Below the pieces are notes generated by a model. The model was not told the origin of the DNA and did not search any database. It saw nothing but the letters and a program-made list of their open reading frames with translations. This document shows positions 12,991-21,465 of a stretch of DNA of 23,942 bases, in pieces. Where the stretch lies: NCBI GenBank assembly GCA_039819065.1, contig JBCBSS010000128.1, forward strand, positions 1 to 23,942, given 5' to 3'. The position numbers were made by a program, and so were the translations under genes. Numbering within the stretch: the first letter of the stretch is position 1; each line of letters begins with the position of its first letter. Source of the stretch: JBCBSS01 sp039819065. GTDB taxonomy: Bacteria > Bacteroidota > Bacteroidia > Cytophagales > Cyclobacteriaceae.

Positions 12991-15141
12991 ATGAGTGGAC
13001 AAGAAATCATATCGTCCCAGTCACTTGAAGGTTTGCCCATGCTGGCATTACTAGTGCTCATGCTACCTCTGATTTCCTTTTTGACCTGCAGCATTATTCA
13101 TAAGAAGTACGCGAACCAAGCCGCGCGGTTAAGCACGTTAATACTAGCTTCGGCATTCATCATTTCTGCTTACACCTTCTCTCAAGTTTGGGGAGCCAAT
13201 GCCCACCATTTCAAGGTAGAATGGTTTAGCATCTTTGGCGAACAGGCAAATCGATCATTTTCCTTTGGCCTTTTGATAGACAATGTGACTGCTTTAATGC
13301 TGTTGATCGTGACCTTTATTGCCACATTGGTTCATCTCTATTCCATCGAGTATATGAAGGGAGATGATGGATTCAAACGCTACTTCTCTTTTCTTGGGCT
13401 GTTCACCTTTTCTATGTTAGGCATAGTGCTGGTAGATAACCTGTTGCTGATTTTCGTTTTTTGGGAATTGGTGGGATTGTCGTCCTATCTACTGATCGGC
13501 TTCTGGTATCAGAAAGACAGCGCAGTGGCCGCTAGTAAGAAAGCTTTCCTGGTCAATCGAGTTGGGGACTTGGGCTTTCTGGTTGGTCTAATGATCCTCT
13601 GGTGGCAGTTTGGAACATTTGACTTAATTGAGATTGTATCGAACCTGAATGATCCGGAATATCTCAATAGCAAATTTGGTGCGCTCGGAGTAGAGGGGAG
13701 TGGTATTGATAAAATGACATGGCTGACTTTAGCCGGACTTGGTTTGTTTTGTGGTGTGATCGGCAAGTCGGCTCAATTCCCGTTGCAAATCTGGTTGCCC
13801 GATGCGATGGAAGGCCCTACACCGGTGTCAGCTTTAATTCACGCAGCAACTATGGTTGCTGCTGGTGTTTTCTTGCTGGCACGCGTTTTCGTCATCTTAT
13901 CACCTGGAGCAATGACAGTAATCGCGTTAGTGGGCAGTATTACGGCCTTTATGGGAGCGATTGCTGCACTCACGCAACACGATATCAAAAAGGTACTCGC
14001 TTATTCTACCATATCCCAGTTAGGATATATGGTAATGGGCATGGGGGTTGGGGCTTATGACGCAGCTCTTTTTCATTTGCTAACCCATGCCGCTTTTAAA
14101 GCTTGCCTTTTCCTGGGAGCGGGCGCTATCATTCATGCACTACACCGCGCCGAGCATGCACAAAACATTCATTTTGACGCGCAGGATATGCGCAATATGG
14201 GTGGCCTACTTAAGAAACTGCCACTCACGTCTATCACCTATTTCATTGCCACTGCCTCATTGATCGGTTTGCCGTTTTTCTCAGGCTTTCTATCCAAAGA
14301 TGCCATATTGACTTCTGCTTACGCTAATGCGAACTCCCTTGGCGGAGTGAGCGTGATCATTCCGATTCTAGGTCTGATTACAGTGTTTCTGACGGCACTT
14401 TATATGGGACGTCAGATATTCCTGGTATTCTTCGGGGAGTTCAGGTTAGAACGACATAAAGAGGAAACGTCCGGTATTGGAAAACACATTAAGGAAAATT
14501 CGTGGCAGGTTCAGTTGCCATTGATCATTCTGGCCATGCTATCGATCAGTTTTGTATATGCTTGGTCACCACTGGATGGAGCCGAAGGTTGGGCGATGAG
14601 TACACTCAAGAACCCCGAGAGGGCGACTTTTTGGGCTGGGTTTGTTTCTCCTGTTCTAACCAAGGAAATACTGCACGAATACCACTTCTTGATTTCAGGT
14701 GTCTCTGTGGCCTTAGGCTTGATAGGCTTGATCGCCGCATATACTGTATATAAACCAGGAAAAACATTTGAGCAAACCTACTTTCAAGCTCAGGATTATA
14801 GAAAAGGCCTTTTGTCCATTTCTTTTAACAATTGGTTCCTTGATGGCATTTATCATTTCGCTTTCGTAACGCCCATATTAAAAATAAGTGCCATACTGAA
14901 CTTTGTAGAGAGAAAGGTCATAGACAAGGCAATTGATCTGTTTGCTGTAGGAAACGTGGTGCTGGCTAATATAACCGGTTGGATAGATAGGGCTATTGTC
15001 GATGGTTTGGTTAATTTCGCTGCTTATTCGGCTGGCATGGTGGGAAGGTTTACTAAGTCCATTCAAGGAGGTAAAATACAGACTTACTTCATTTGGGCCA
15101 TTTTAGGTATGCTTTCCTTGATCATTTGGTTAACGCTTTAA
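12991..15141 (+). CDS. nuoL: NADH-quinone oxidoreductase subunit L
   Basis: Largest antiporter-like proton-pumping subunit of complex I, at the distal end of the membrane arm, with the long lateral helix at its C-terminus. 716 residues, some 100 longer than E. coli NuoL and in the range of other Bacteroidota. Family signatures: FVFWELVGLSSYLLIGFW with the pump glutamate, the Lys259 region GKSAQFPLQIWLPDAMEGPT followed by PVSALIHAATMVAAGVF, and FHLLTHAAFKACLFLGAGA. The C-terminal part (about 580-700) alternates amphipathic and hydrophobic stretches as expected for the lateral helix and last transmembrane helix. It starts one base after the nuoK stop. Confidence 0.96.
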   Translation: MSGQEIISSQSLEGLPMLALLVLMLPLISFLTCSIIHKKYANQAARLSTLILASAFIISAYTFSQVWGANAHHFKVEWFSIFGEQANRSFSFGLLIDNVTALMLLIVTFIATLVHLYSIEYMKGDDGFKRYFSFLGLFTFSMLGIVLVDNLLLIFVFWELVGLSSYLLIGFWYQKDSAVAASKKAFLVNRVGDLGFLVGLMILWWQFGTFDLIEIVSNLNDPEYLNSKFGALGVEGSGIDKMTWLTLAGLGLFCGVIGKSAQFPLQIWLPDAMEGPTPVSALIHAATMVAAGVFLLARVFVILSPGAMTVIALVGSITAFMGAIAALTQHDIKKVLAYSTISQLGYMVMGMGVGAYDAALFHLLTHAAFKACLFLGAGAIIHALHRAEHAQNIHFDAQDMRNMGGLLKKLPLTSITYFIATASLIGLPFFSGFLSKDAILTSAYANANSLGGVSVIIPILGLITVFLTALYMGRQIFLVFFGEFRLERHKEETSGIGKHIKENSWQVQLPLIILAMLSISFVYAWSPLDGAEGWAMSTLKNPERATFWAGFVSPVLTKEILHEYHFLISGVSVALGLIGLIAAYTVYKPGKTFEQTYFQAQDYRKGLLSISFNNWFLDGIYHFAFVTPILKISAILNFVERKVIDKAIDLFAVGNVVLANITGWIDRAIVDGLVNFAAYSAGMVGRFTKSIQGGKIQTYFIWAILGMLSLIIWLTL

Positions 15142-15147
15142 AAATCG

Positions 15148-16875
15148 ATGAATCAATATTTACTCTCTTTACTGATCTTCATCCCGTTGCTAGCCGCGGC
15201 TATAGTTGTGTTGCTACCGAAGAGACTGGAGACGCTTTATAAGTATGTCGCCTTGGTCGCATCTCTCTTGCAGGTGGTACTTGGCATAACGCTCTATGGC
15301 GGGTTTCAGGCAGGTAAGGGAAGTCCTGTTGGTATCAACGATGAGTCTGCCTTCCAATTTGTAGAGAAATTGGATTGGATCACTTTGGACTTGGGGCGTT
15401 TAGGGAAACTTTCGGTTGATTATTTTCTTGGTGTAGACGGTGTAAGCATCACCATGGTGCTCCTTTCGGTAATTGTCTTGCTTGTCGGTGTGATTTCATC
15501 CTGGAACATGACCGAAAAGCTGAAAGGCTACTTTGGGCTATACTTGCTACTCAATGCCTCGATTATCGGCTGTTTTGTAGCGCTCGATTTTCTGCTCTTT
15601 TATCTATTTTTCGAGTTCATGCTATTGCCGATGTATTTCCTTATCGGTATTTGGGGAGGCCCGCGCAAGGACTACGCTTCGATCAAGTTTTTCCTGTACA
15701 CATTACTAGGTTCTATTTTCATCCTGATCGTAATGATCGGATTATATAATTCTACCATTGATCCTGCCGCAACAGCAGTGGAGCTATCATTCGTATCTGA
15801 TGTATCTCAGGTGACGCCTGAGATAGTATCCAATATTCAGGGGATGCTGAAGCAAGGAAGGATTGCTGAGCAGAACCTGGTGCATACATTCAATATGGTG
15901 CACATGACAGATATGAATAACTTCATTCCTGATACATTCTTCGCAGTCATAGGTAAATCTGTAGTGGGAGGTTTAGATGCTCGATTGATTGGATTCCTTT
16001 TGCTATTTGTGGGCTTTGCCATCAAGGTACCGGTTGTACCGGTACATACCTGGCTTCCTGACGCTCACGTAGAAGCTCCTACGCCCATTTCAGTCATTCT
16101 GGCTGGCATTCTATTGAAAATAGGGGGGTATGGGCTCATAAGAACCGCCTACCTCATTTTTCCGGAAGGTGGCGTTCATTATGCCTGGTTAGTTGGTCTA
16201 CTGGGCCTCATATCGATCATATATGGGGCGATGAATGCATTGTCTAGTAAAGATCTCAAAAAGCTGATTGCCTATTCTTCTGTCTCTCACATGGGGTTCG
16301 TATTGCTTGGATTGGCATCATTGACATCGGAAGGGGTAGGAGGGGCCATCTACCAGATGTTCAGTCACGGGGTCATTTCTTCTATGTTGTTTTTGATTGC
16401 CGGTGTGCTTTATGATAGAACGCACGACCGAATGATAGAAAACTATTCCGGGCTGGCGAGTAAAATGCCTCGTTTCACCGCCGTGGTGGTGATTGCCTTC
16501 TTTGCGTCGCTCGGTCTACCCGGCTTCTCGGGCTTCATAGCCGAAGTACTAGTCTTTCTAGGCGCTTTCAGTTCTGGTATGATACCGAAGTGGATGGCGA
16601 TAACGGCAACGCTTGGTCTTTTGTTGAGCGCAGCCTATTACTTGTGGACAATACAACGCATGTTTTTCGGGAAATTCTCGGTGAGATTTGAGAATTGGTC
16701 AGCCTCCCTGACTGATTTAGGTAGCAGAGAGTATATCATGTTAGTACCGCTGATAGTGCTTACCCTTTTACTGGGCATATTTCCACATTTCATTCTTGAT
16801 ATGATCAATGCATCGGTGAGTCACCTTGTGACTTTTGTAACGAACACCGGCGCAACAATAAACCAATTCAATTAG
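15148..16875 (+). CDS. nuoM: NADH-quinone oxidoreductase subunit M
   Basis: Second antiporter-like proton-pumping subunit of complex I. 575 residues, about 65 more than in E. coli, mainly because of a hydrophilic insert between about 203 and 278 and a longer loop near 55-90. The pump glutamate is Glu156 in FFEFMLLPMYFLIGIWGG. The central lysine is Lys293 in GFAIKVPVVPVHTWLPDAHV, followed by EAPTPISVILAGILLKIGGY. The broken-helix serine/lysine region SSKDLKKLIAYSSVSHMGF is also intact. It begins 6 bp after nuoL and ends 2 bp before nuoN. Confidence 0.96.
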   Translation: MNQYLLSLLIFIPLLAAAIVVLLPKRLETLYKYVALVASLLQVVLGITLYGGFQAGKGSPVGINDESAFQFVEKLDWITLDLGRLGKLSVDYFLGVDGVSITMVLLSVIVLLVGVISSWNMTEKLKGYFGLYLLLNASIIGCFVALDFLLFYLFFEFMLLPMYFLIGIWGGPRKDYASIKFFLYTLLGSIFILIVMIGLYNSTIDPAATAVELSFVSDVSQVTPEIVSNIQGMLKQGRIAEQNLVHTFNMVHMTDMNNFIPDTFFAVIGKSVVGGLDARLIGFLLLFVGFAIKVPVVPVHTWLPDAHVEAPTPISVILAGILLKIGGYGLIRTAYLIFPEGGVHYAWLVGLLGLISIIYGAMNALSSKDLKKLIAYSSVSHMGFVLLGLASLTSEGVGGAIYQMFSHGVISSMLFLIAGVLYDRTHDRMIENYSGLASKMPRFTAVVVIAFFASLGLPGFSGFIAEVLVFLGAFSSGMIPKWMAITATLGLLLSAAYYLWTIQRMFFGKFSVRFENWSASLTDLGSREYIMLVPLIVLTLLLGIFPHFILDMINASVSHLVTFVTNTGATINQFN

Positions 16876-16877
16876 CG

Positions 16878-18395
16878 ATGGGTAGTAGCTTGAAATTGGA
16901 GCTATCGATCATTCAGGAAAGCTTATCGCAATTCTACCCTGAACTAATACTTTCCGGAGCCATTATTTTGCTGGTATTGGTTGATCTTATTCTTAAAAGG
17001 AAAGGGCAGACGGTATATGTAGCCATGGCTTTGGCTTCGCTGTCGCTTGTGTTCGTATCTCTTGTGACACAGTGGAATCAAGATCCACAAGTGAGTTTAT
17101 TCCTGGGTATGATCAGTCTTGATCGGTTTGCGATAATATTTAAGGTGTTATTTGCAGCCGGGACATTGCTTACTGTTTTTGCTTCCTGGAGTTATTGGAA
17201 TAAAGGACAGATTCGTGAAAAACACGCTGAATACTACACGCTCATACTGGCACTGGCACTCGGTTCTTTTCTTTTAGCGATGGCCTCCAACTTGCTGATG
17301 ATCTATCTATCGGTAGAGGTGCTATCGATCAGCGCTTATGTATTGACCAATTTCTCTTTCAACAGGAAGACCAGTGAGTCCGCCATGAAGTACGTCCTCT
17401 TCGGTGGTTTATCGTCAGGTATAATGATTTACGGTATCTCATTGCTGTATGGATTTACAGGTACCTTGGATATAACATCAGGACAAATGGTAGCCGGTCT
17501 GCTTGATCAATCAAGTACTGGCGAACCTAATGTACTACTCATAATAGCCATTATCATGGTGCTTGGGGGTTTTCTATTTAAAATCTCATCTGCCCCATTC
17601 CACATTTGGACGCCGGATGTTTATGAAACAGCCCCGACCCCAGTGGTAGCCTTTTTTTCTATTGTACCCAAGCTGGCCGGTTTTGCTGTCCTCTTGAAGT
17701 TCGTTCTGGTGATACATCTTTATGGACAATCGCCTTTGGACTGGCAGGTGATGTTGACCGTCATCTCGATCGCTACACTTACGATTGGTAACTTTTCGGC
17801 GCTTTTTCAGAAGAATGCTAAGCGTATGCTGGCCTATTCGTCCATTGCACATTCTGGATTCATTTTGGTAGGCGTGGTAGCTTTCTCGAAATTTGGTATG
17901 CAAACTATTTTGTTCTACGGTGGTATCTACCTACTTATGAATTTTGCCGCCTTTTTGATCGTACAGATGATCGAACGTCGGACGGGTGCAGTGATGATAG
18001 AAGAATATAAGGGATTAGGGCGTCAGCTTCCATTTTTGGGAGCGCTTATGCTGATCGTGATGATAGCCTTAACCGGACTCCCGCCTACTGCTGGGTTCAC
18101 AGCCAAGTTGCTCATTTTCTCTGCCTTGTGGGATACCTATGACCAGATAGGTGATAATTATTTATTCGCATTTCTGATCATAGGTTTATTGAATACGGTG
18201 GTGTCCCTATTCTATTATCTCAAGATTCCGTATTTCATGTTTTTCAAGCCTCAAAAGGCTGAAAATGACGTTTCCGAATTAAAATCAGCCAAGGAGAATT
18301 ATTTGATAGCCATCTTAGTTATTATGATATTGTTATTTTTCTTCAAGCCCGATTGGTTGATGGGTTATTTACAAAATGTTAATTTCGGAGTTTAA
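16878..18395 (+). CDS. nuoN: NADH-quinone oxidoreductase subunit N
   Basis: Third antiporter-like proton-pumping subunit of complex I, next to NuoK. 505 residues with about fourteen helices. Recognisable motifs are YLSVEVLSISAYVLTNF (pump glutamate), FKISSAPFHIWTPDVYETAP with the central lysine, KRMLAYSSIAHSGFILVG, and GLPPTAGFTAKLLIFSAL. It starts 2 bp after nuoM with ATG at 16878. The purF-type gene follows after only 14 bp and no terminator lies between, so the two are very likely cotranscribed. Confidence 0.96.
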   Translation: MGSSLKLELSIIQESLSQFYPELILSGAIILLVLVDLILKRKGQTVYVAMALASLSLVFVSLVTQWNQDPQVSLFLGMISLDRFAIIFKVLFAAGTLLTVFASWSYWNKGQIREKHAEYYTLILALALGSFLLAMASNLLMIYLSVEVLSISAYVLTNFSFNRKTSESAMKYVLFGGLSSGIMIYGISLLYGFTGTLDITSGQMVAGLLDQSSTGEPNVLLIIAIIMVLGGFLFKISSAPFHIWTPDVYETAPTPVVAFFSIVPKLAGFAVLLKFVLVIHLYGQSPLDWQVMLTVISIATLTIGNFSALFQKNAKRMLAYSSIAHSGFILVGVVAFSKFGMQTILFYGGIYLLMNFAAFLIVQMIERRTGAVMIEEYKGLGRQLPFLGALMLIVMIALTGLPPTAGFTAKLLIFSALWDTYDQIGDNYLFAFLIIGLLNTVVSLFYYLKIPYFMFFKPQKAENDVSELKSAKENYLIAILVIMILLFFFKPDWLMGYLQNVNFGV

Positions 18396-18409
18396 TTCGG
18401 TGCACCAAG

Positions 18410-20293
18410 ATGAGTGACTTCATAAAACACGAATGTGGGATCGCAATGATCCGACTTCGCAAACCACTTTCGTACTACATTGAAAAGTACGGAACACCTA
18501 CTTACGCCATGAGCAAAATGTACATTCTCATGGAAAAGCAACACAACCGGGGTCAAGATGGTGCAGGGGTTGCTAACATCAAAATCGATCAAAAACCAGG
18601 CACCAAATACATTAGCCGGTACCGGTCTATTGACAACCAGCCAATCATCGACATCTTTTCTAAGATTGGTAAGAAATTCAAAAAAGCACAGAAGGAAGGT
18701 AAGGAGCTATACTACGACGAGAAGTGGCTTAAAAAGAATATTGCTTTTACAGGTGAAACCTGGCTAGGACATTTAAGGTATGGTACGCATGGCAAGAACA
18801 GCCTGGAGTACTGTCATCCTATGCTGAGGCAGAACAACTGGAGAAGCCGTAATCTGGTGGTAGCTGGCAACTTCAACATGACTAATGTGGATGAGCTTTT
18901 CGACATTTTGGTAGGCCTCGGCCAGCACCCAAAGGAAAAGGTTGACACTGTAACGGTCATGGAGAAAATCGGCCACTTCCTGGATGAAGAAAACGAAAGG
19001 CTCTACAAGCAATACAAAGACAAATACGACAAACAGGAGATCACTGACATCATCGAGAATGAAATAGACCTCGGAAAGGTACTTAAGCGTTCTTGCAAAG
19101 ATTTTGACGGTGGATACGCGATGGTTGGACTGACAGGTTATGGCGCTTCGTTTGTGGCAAGGGATCCCGTCGGAATTAGGCCTGCCTATTATTATGCAGA
19201 TGACGAGATTGTCGTTGCTGCTTCCGAAAAGCCTGCCATTAAGACCGCTTTTAATGTAGAATATGATCAGATCAAGGAAGTGACTCCGGGTCACGCTTTG
19301 ATTGTAGATAAGAAAGGTAATTACTCTGAATACCAATTCAGAAAGCCGGAACAGAAGAAATCTTGTAGCTTCGAGAGGATATATTTTTCCAGGGGTTCTG
19401 ATCCAGATATTTATCACGAACGCAAGCAATTGGGACGCTTCCTCGTCCCTCACGTGCTCAAATCGATTAATGGCGATCTGCGCAATACTGTTTTCTCATA
19501 TATTCCCAATACCGCTGAAACGGCTTTCTTAGGCCTAATGGAGGGTATTGACGATTATTTGATTAAAAGGCGTAAAGAGGTTATTCTTGACGGGAAACCG
19601 CATATTGACGACGTAGAGGAAATCATATCCTTCAAGCCAAGAGTAGAAAAATTGGTAATGAAAGATGTGAAAATGAGAACTTTCATCACTGATGATGAGC
19701 ACCGTGGAGAAATGGTAGCGCACGTCTATGATACCACTTATGAAGTCATCAAGAAAGGCCAAGATACGTTGGTGGTGTTGGATGACTCAATTGTTCGCGG
19801 TACTACACTTGAGAAGAGTATTTTGACCATGCTCGATAGGCTGAATCCTAAAAAGATCGTCATTGTATCTTCAGCTCCTCAAATTAGATTCCCGGATTGC
19901 TATGGTATAGACATGTCCAAGATTGGAGAGTTCGTCGCTTTCAGAGCGATGATGGCTTTGCTGAAGGAATCAGGGCAAGAATACAAGTTGGATGAGGTGT
20001 ATGAGAAATGTAAGTCAGGCTTCGAGGTGGGTAAAAAGAACTACGTGAATGAATTGTATGACTTATTCACTTACGAAGAAATATCTAACAAAATAGCGGA
20101 GATTGTTCGCCCTAAGAATATGAAAGCTGAATTAGAGGTGGTTTATCAAGATGTTCATTGCCTGCATAAAGCCATTCCTAACCATATTGGAGATTGGTAT
20201 TTCACTGGCAACTTCCCTACACCAGGGGGCAACAGGGTGGTAAATAAGGCATTTGTCAACTTTGTGGAAGGTAAGCTGGTCAGAGCGTACTAA
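18410..20293 (+). CDS. purF: Amidophosphoribosyltransferase (long Bacteroidota form)
   Basis: Class II glutamine amidotransferase fused to a PRTase domain. PurF makes 5-phosphoribosylamine from PRPP and glutamine, the committed step of purine synthesis. 627 residues against about 470-505 in E. coli or Bacillus. The nucleophile is Cys9 in ECGIAMIRL, so the eight residues MSDFIKHE would need removal as a propeptide, as known for Bacillus PurF. LGHLRYGTHGKNS (about 119-131) and GGYAMVGLTG are glutaminase motifs. The PRPP loop is VVLDDSIVRGTT, with Asp458/Asp459 and Thr465/Thr466. Extra length lies in a helical insert (about 175-225) and the C-terminus (about 560-627). A second, shorter PurF may exist elsewhere; activity of this form is inferred. 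It is the last gene of the nuo transcript. Confidence 0.88.
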   Translation: MSDFIKHECGIAMIRLRKPLSYYIEKYGTPTYAMSKMYILMEKQHNRGQDGAGVANIKIDQKPGTKYISRYRSIDNQPIIDIFSKIGKKFKKAQKEGKELYYDEKWLKKNIAFTGETWLGHLRYGTHGKNSLEYCHPMLRQNNWRSRNLVVAGNFNMTNVDELFDILVGLGQHPKEKVDTVTVMEKIGHFLDEENERLYKQYKDKYDKQEITDIIENEIDLGKVLKRSCKDFDGGYAMVGLTGYGASFVARDPVGIRPAYYYADDEIVVAASEKPAIKTAFNVEYDQIKEVTPGHALIVDKKGNYSEYQFRKPEQKKSCSFERIYFSRGSDPDIYHERKQLGRFLVPHVLKSINGDLRNTVFSYIPNTAETAFLGLMEGIDDYLIKRRKEVILDGKPHIDDVEEIISFKPRVEKLVMKDVKMRTFITDDEHRGEMVAHVYDTTYEVIKKGQDTLVVLDDSIVRGTTLEKSILTMLDRLNPKKIVIVSSAPQIRFPDCYGIDMSKIGEFVAFRAMMALLKESGQEYKLDEVYEKCKSGFEVGKKNYVNELYDLFTYEEISNKIAEIVRPKNMKAELEVVYQDVHCLHKAIPNHIGDWYFTGNFPTPGGNRVVNKAFVNFVEGKLVRAY

Positions 20294-20317
20294 TCTTTTA
20301 CGTCAATTCGAGATATA

Positions 20318-20352
20318 AAAAAAGGCTGATCTTATCCAGATCAGCCTTTTTT
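20318..20352. terminator. Strong bidirectional rho-independent terminator
   Basis: AAAAAAGGCTGATCT (20318-20332) and AGATCAGCCTTTTTT (20338-20352) form a perfect 15-bp stem around TATCC, with a GC-rich core and A/T tracts on both sides. It lies 24 bp after the purF stop and 22 bp before the end of the convergent solute-binding-protein gene, so it can end both transcripts. Confidence 0.92.
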
Positions 20353-20374
20353 ATGCTGTATATCTTTATATGAC

Positions 20375-21244
20375 CTACAGAATCAAGCTGGTAAATTGCT
20401 TGCCCAAATTCTTGGCGATGATCTGCTTGTACTTTTCACTACGCTTGAACTCCGGGGTCAGAAACTCGTTCCACAAGGCTCCCCAGTCGCTGTCCTTAGG
20501 CATGATGAAACCCAACCTTTCTTTGTTTTTACTAACCGATACCGCCTGTCTTTTAAGTGGTAGGTTTTTCTTGTAAGCATAGTAGTACTCTGTTAAATCG
20601 ACTATTGTAAAAAGCTTATTGTTCTTTGAAGTCTGATCCATTACTATTTCGGGAGAAGCACTGAAAGTGATCTTCAAGTCAGGATTGTGAAACTTCTTCA
20701 TAGCCTCTAGGTATTTGACGTGTGTGGTGCCTTTAACGGCTACGGCAGAAAAATCTTTCATCGTCGTTTTGAGCTCACTAAGGCTTTTGATATCCGGGGC
20801 CGATTTGTGCGTCAGCATAACCATAGGATTAACCATGAAATCCGGTGTGAAAGACAGGGTGCGTTTGCGCTCTTCTGTGATGGTAACATTAGAGAGGCCA
20901 ATTACACCACCACGAGATTTACCAACATCAGCCAAGAACTTTGTCCAGTTGGTTTCGTTTTTCACATACTTAACTCTCACCGTCTTGCCGTATTTGCCTT
21001 TGACATAAGTGGTAAATTCATTTAACAGATCCACACATAGTCCCTTCATTTTGCCGTCAGTTCCTTTGTATACCATGCCGGTACCTTCGAAGTAAACCAC
21101 TGATAAGGTACCTGATCCACTGGCTTTTACTTGTAGCCAGGTCGGGCCTGCATATTGGGCTTTTGCTGCATGGAAGCCTGTAACTAGTGTTAAGGCGATA
21201 AATAAATACATAGACCGTGCAAGGGCGATTCTACTTGATTTCAT
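20375..21244 (-). CDS. Periplasmic solute-binding protein, SBP_bac_3 (amino-acid type) family
   Basis: 289 residues. Residues 1-29 form a signal peptide (basic MKSSRIALAR, hydrophobic MYLFIALTLVTGF, then an AxA-type site in HAAKAQ), so the protein is exported to the periplasm. The mature part has the bilobal family-3 pattern: MKGLCVDLLNEFTTYVK (lobe 1), GGVIGLSNVTITEERKRTLSFTP (ligand-site strand and the conserved ER..xxFS/TP motif, about 112-134), and hinge and lobe 2 with VAVKGTTHVKYL. Binding proteins of this class usually deliver polar amino acids to an ABC importer, but no permease or ATPase is adjacent, so it may serve a distant transporter or act as a sensor. Its length is about 20-30 residues above the family norm. 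Confidence 0.82.
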   Translation of the reverse strand: MKSSRIALARSMYLFIALTLVTGFHAAKAQYAGPTWLQVKASGSGTLSVVYFEGTGMVYKGTDGKMKGLCVDLLNEFTTYVKGKYGKTVRVKYVKNETNWTKFLADVGKSRGGVIGLSNVTITEERKRTLSFTPDFMVNPMVMLTHKSAPDIKSLSELKTTMKDFSAVAVKGTTHVKYLEAMKKFHNPDLKITFSASPEIVMDQTSKNNKLFTIVDLTEYYYAYKKNLPLKRQAVSVSKNKERLGFIMPKDSDWGALWNEFLTPEFKRSEKYKQIIAKNLGKQFTSLIL

Positions 21245-21285
21245 AAGATTGCGTTTGTAGTAATTTTCTCGTTTACAGAATGTTA

Positions 21286-21308
21286 TGAATATTCGAATGA
21301 AATATTCA
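21286..21308. promoter_or_regulatory. Inverted repeat upstream of the solute-binding-protein gene
   Basis: TGAATATT (21286-21293) and AATATTCA (21301-21308) are exactly complementary around CGAATGA, 42 bp before the start codon at 21244. It sits where a promoter or operator would be; no clear TAnnTTTG box was found on that strand. Confidence 0.3.
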
Positions 21309-21428
21309 ATAGATAATTTTCCAAATTCCGTACCGTGAAGGATAAAGCAGTCTTAAGTGCTGAAAAACAGCCAATTTCACATTGATGACTAAAAAATGCA
21401 GTGCTCCTGTTATCCCAGAATGGGAAAT

Positions 21429-21450
21429 AAATGTCAAAATAGTGACATTT
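21429..21450 (-). terminator. Weak stem-loop after argH
   Basis: AAATGTCA and TGACATTT are exactly complementary around six bases, 16 bp beyond the argH stop on the coding strand and followed there by ATTTCCC. The stem is AU-rich with no long T-tract, so termination is only plausible. Confidence 0.35.
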
Positions 21451-21465
21451 CGATGTTGAACTCGC

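Noticed and set aside
18773..19453. Long minus-strand frame (226 codons) inside purF
   Set aside because: It lies fully antisense to a well-supported coding gene and has no recognisable family; it reflects the codon bias of purF.
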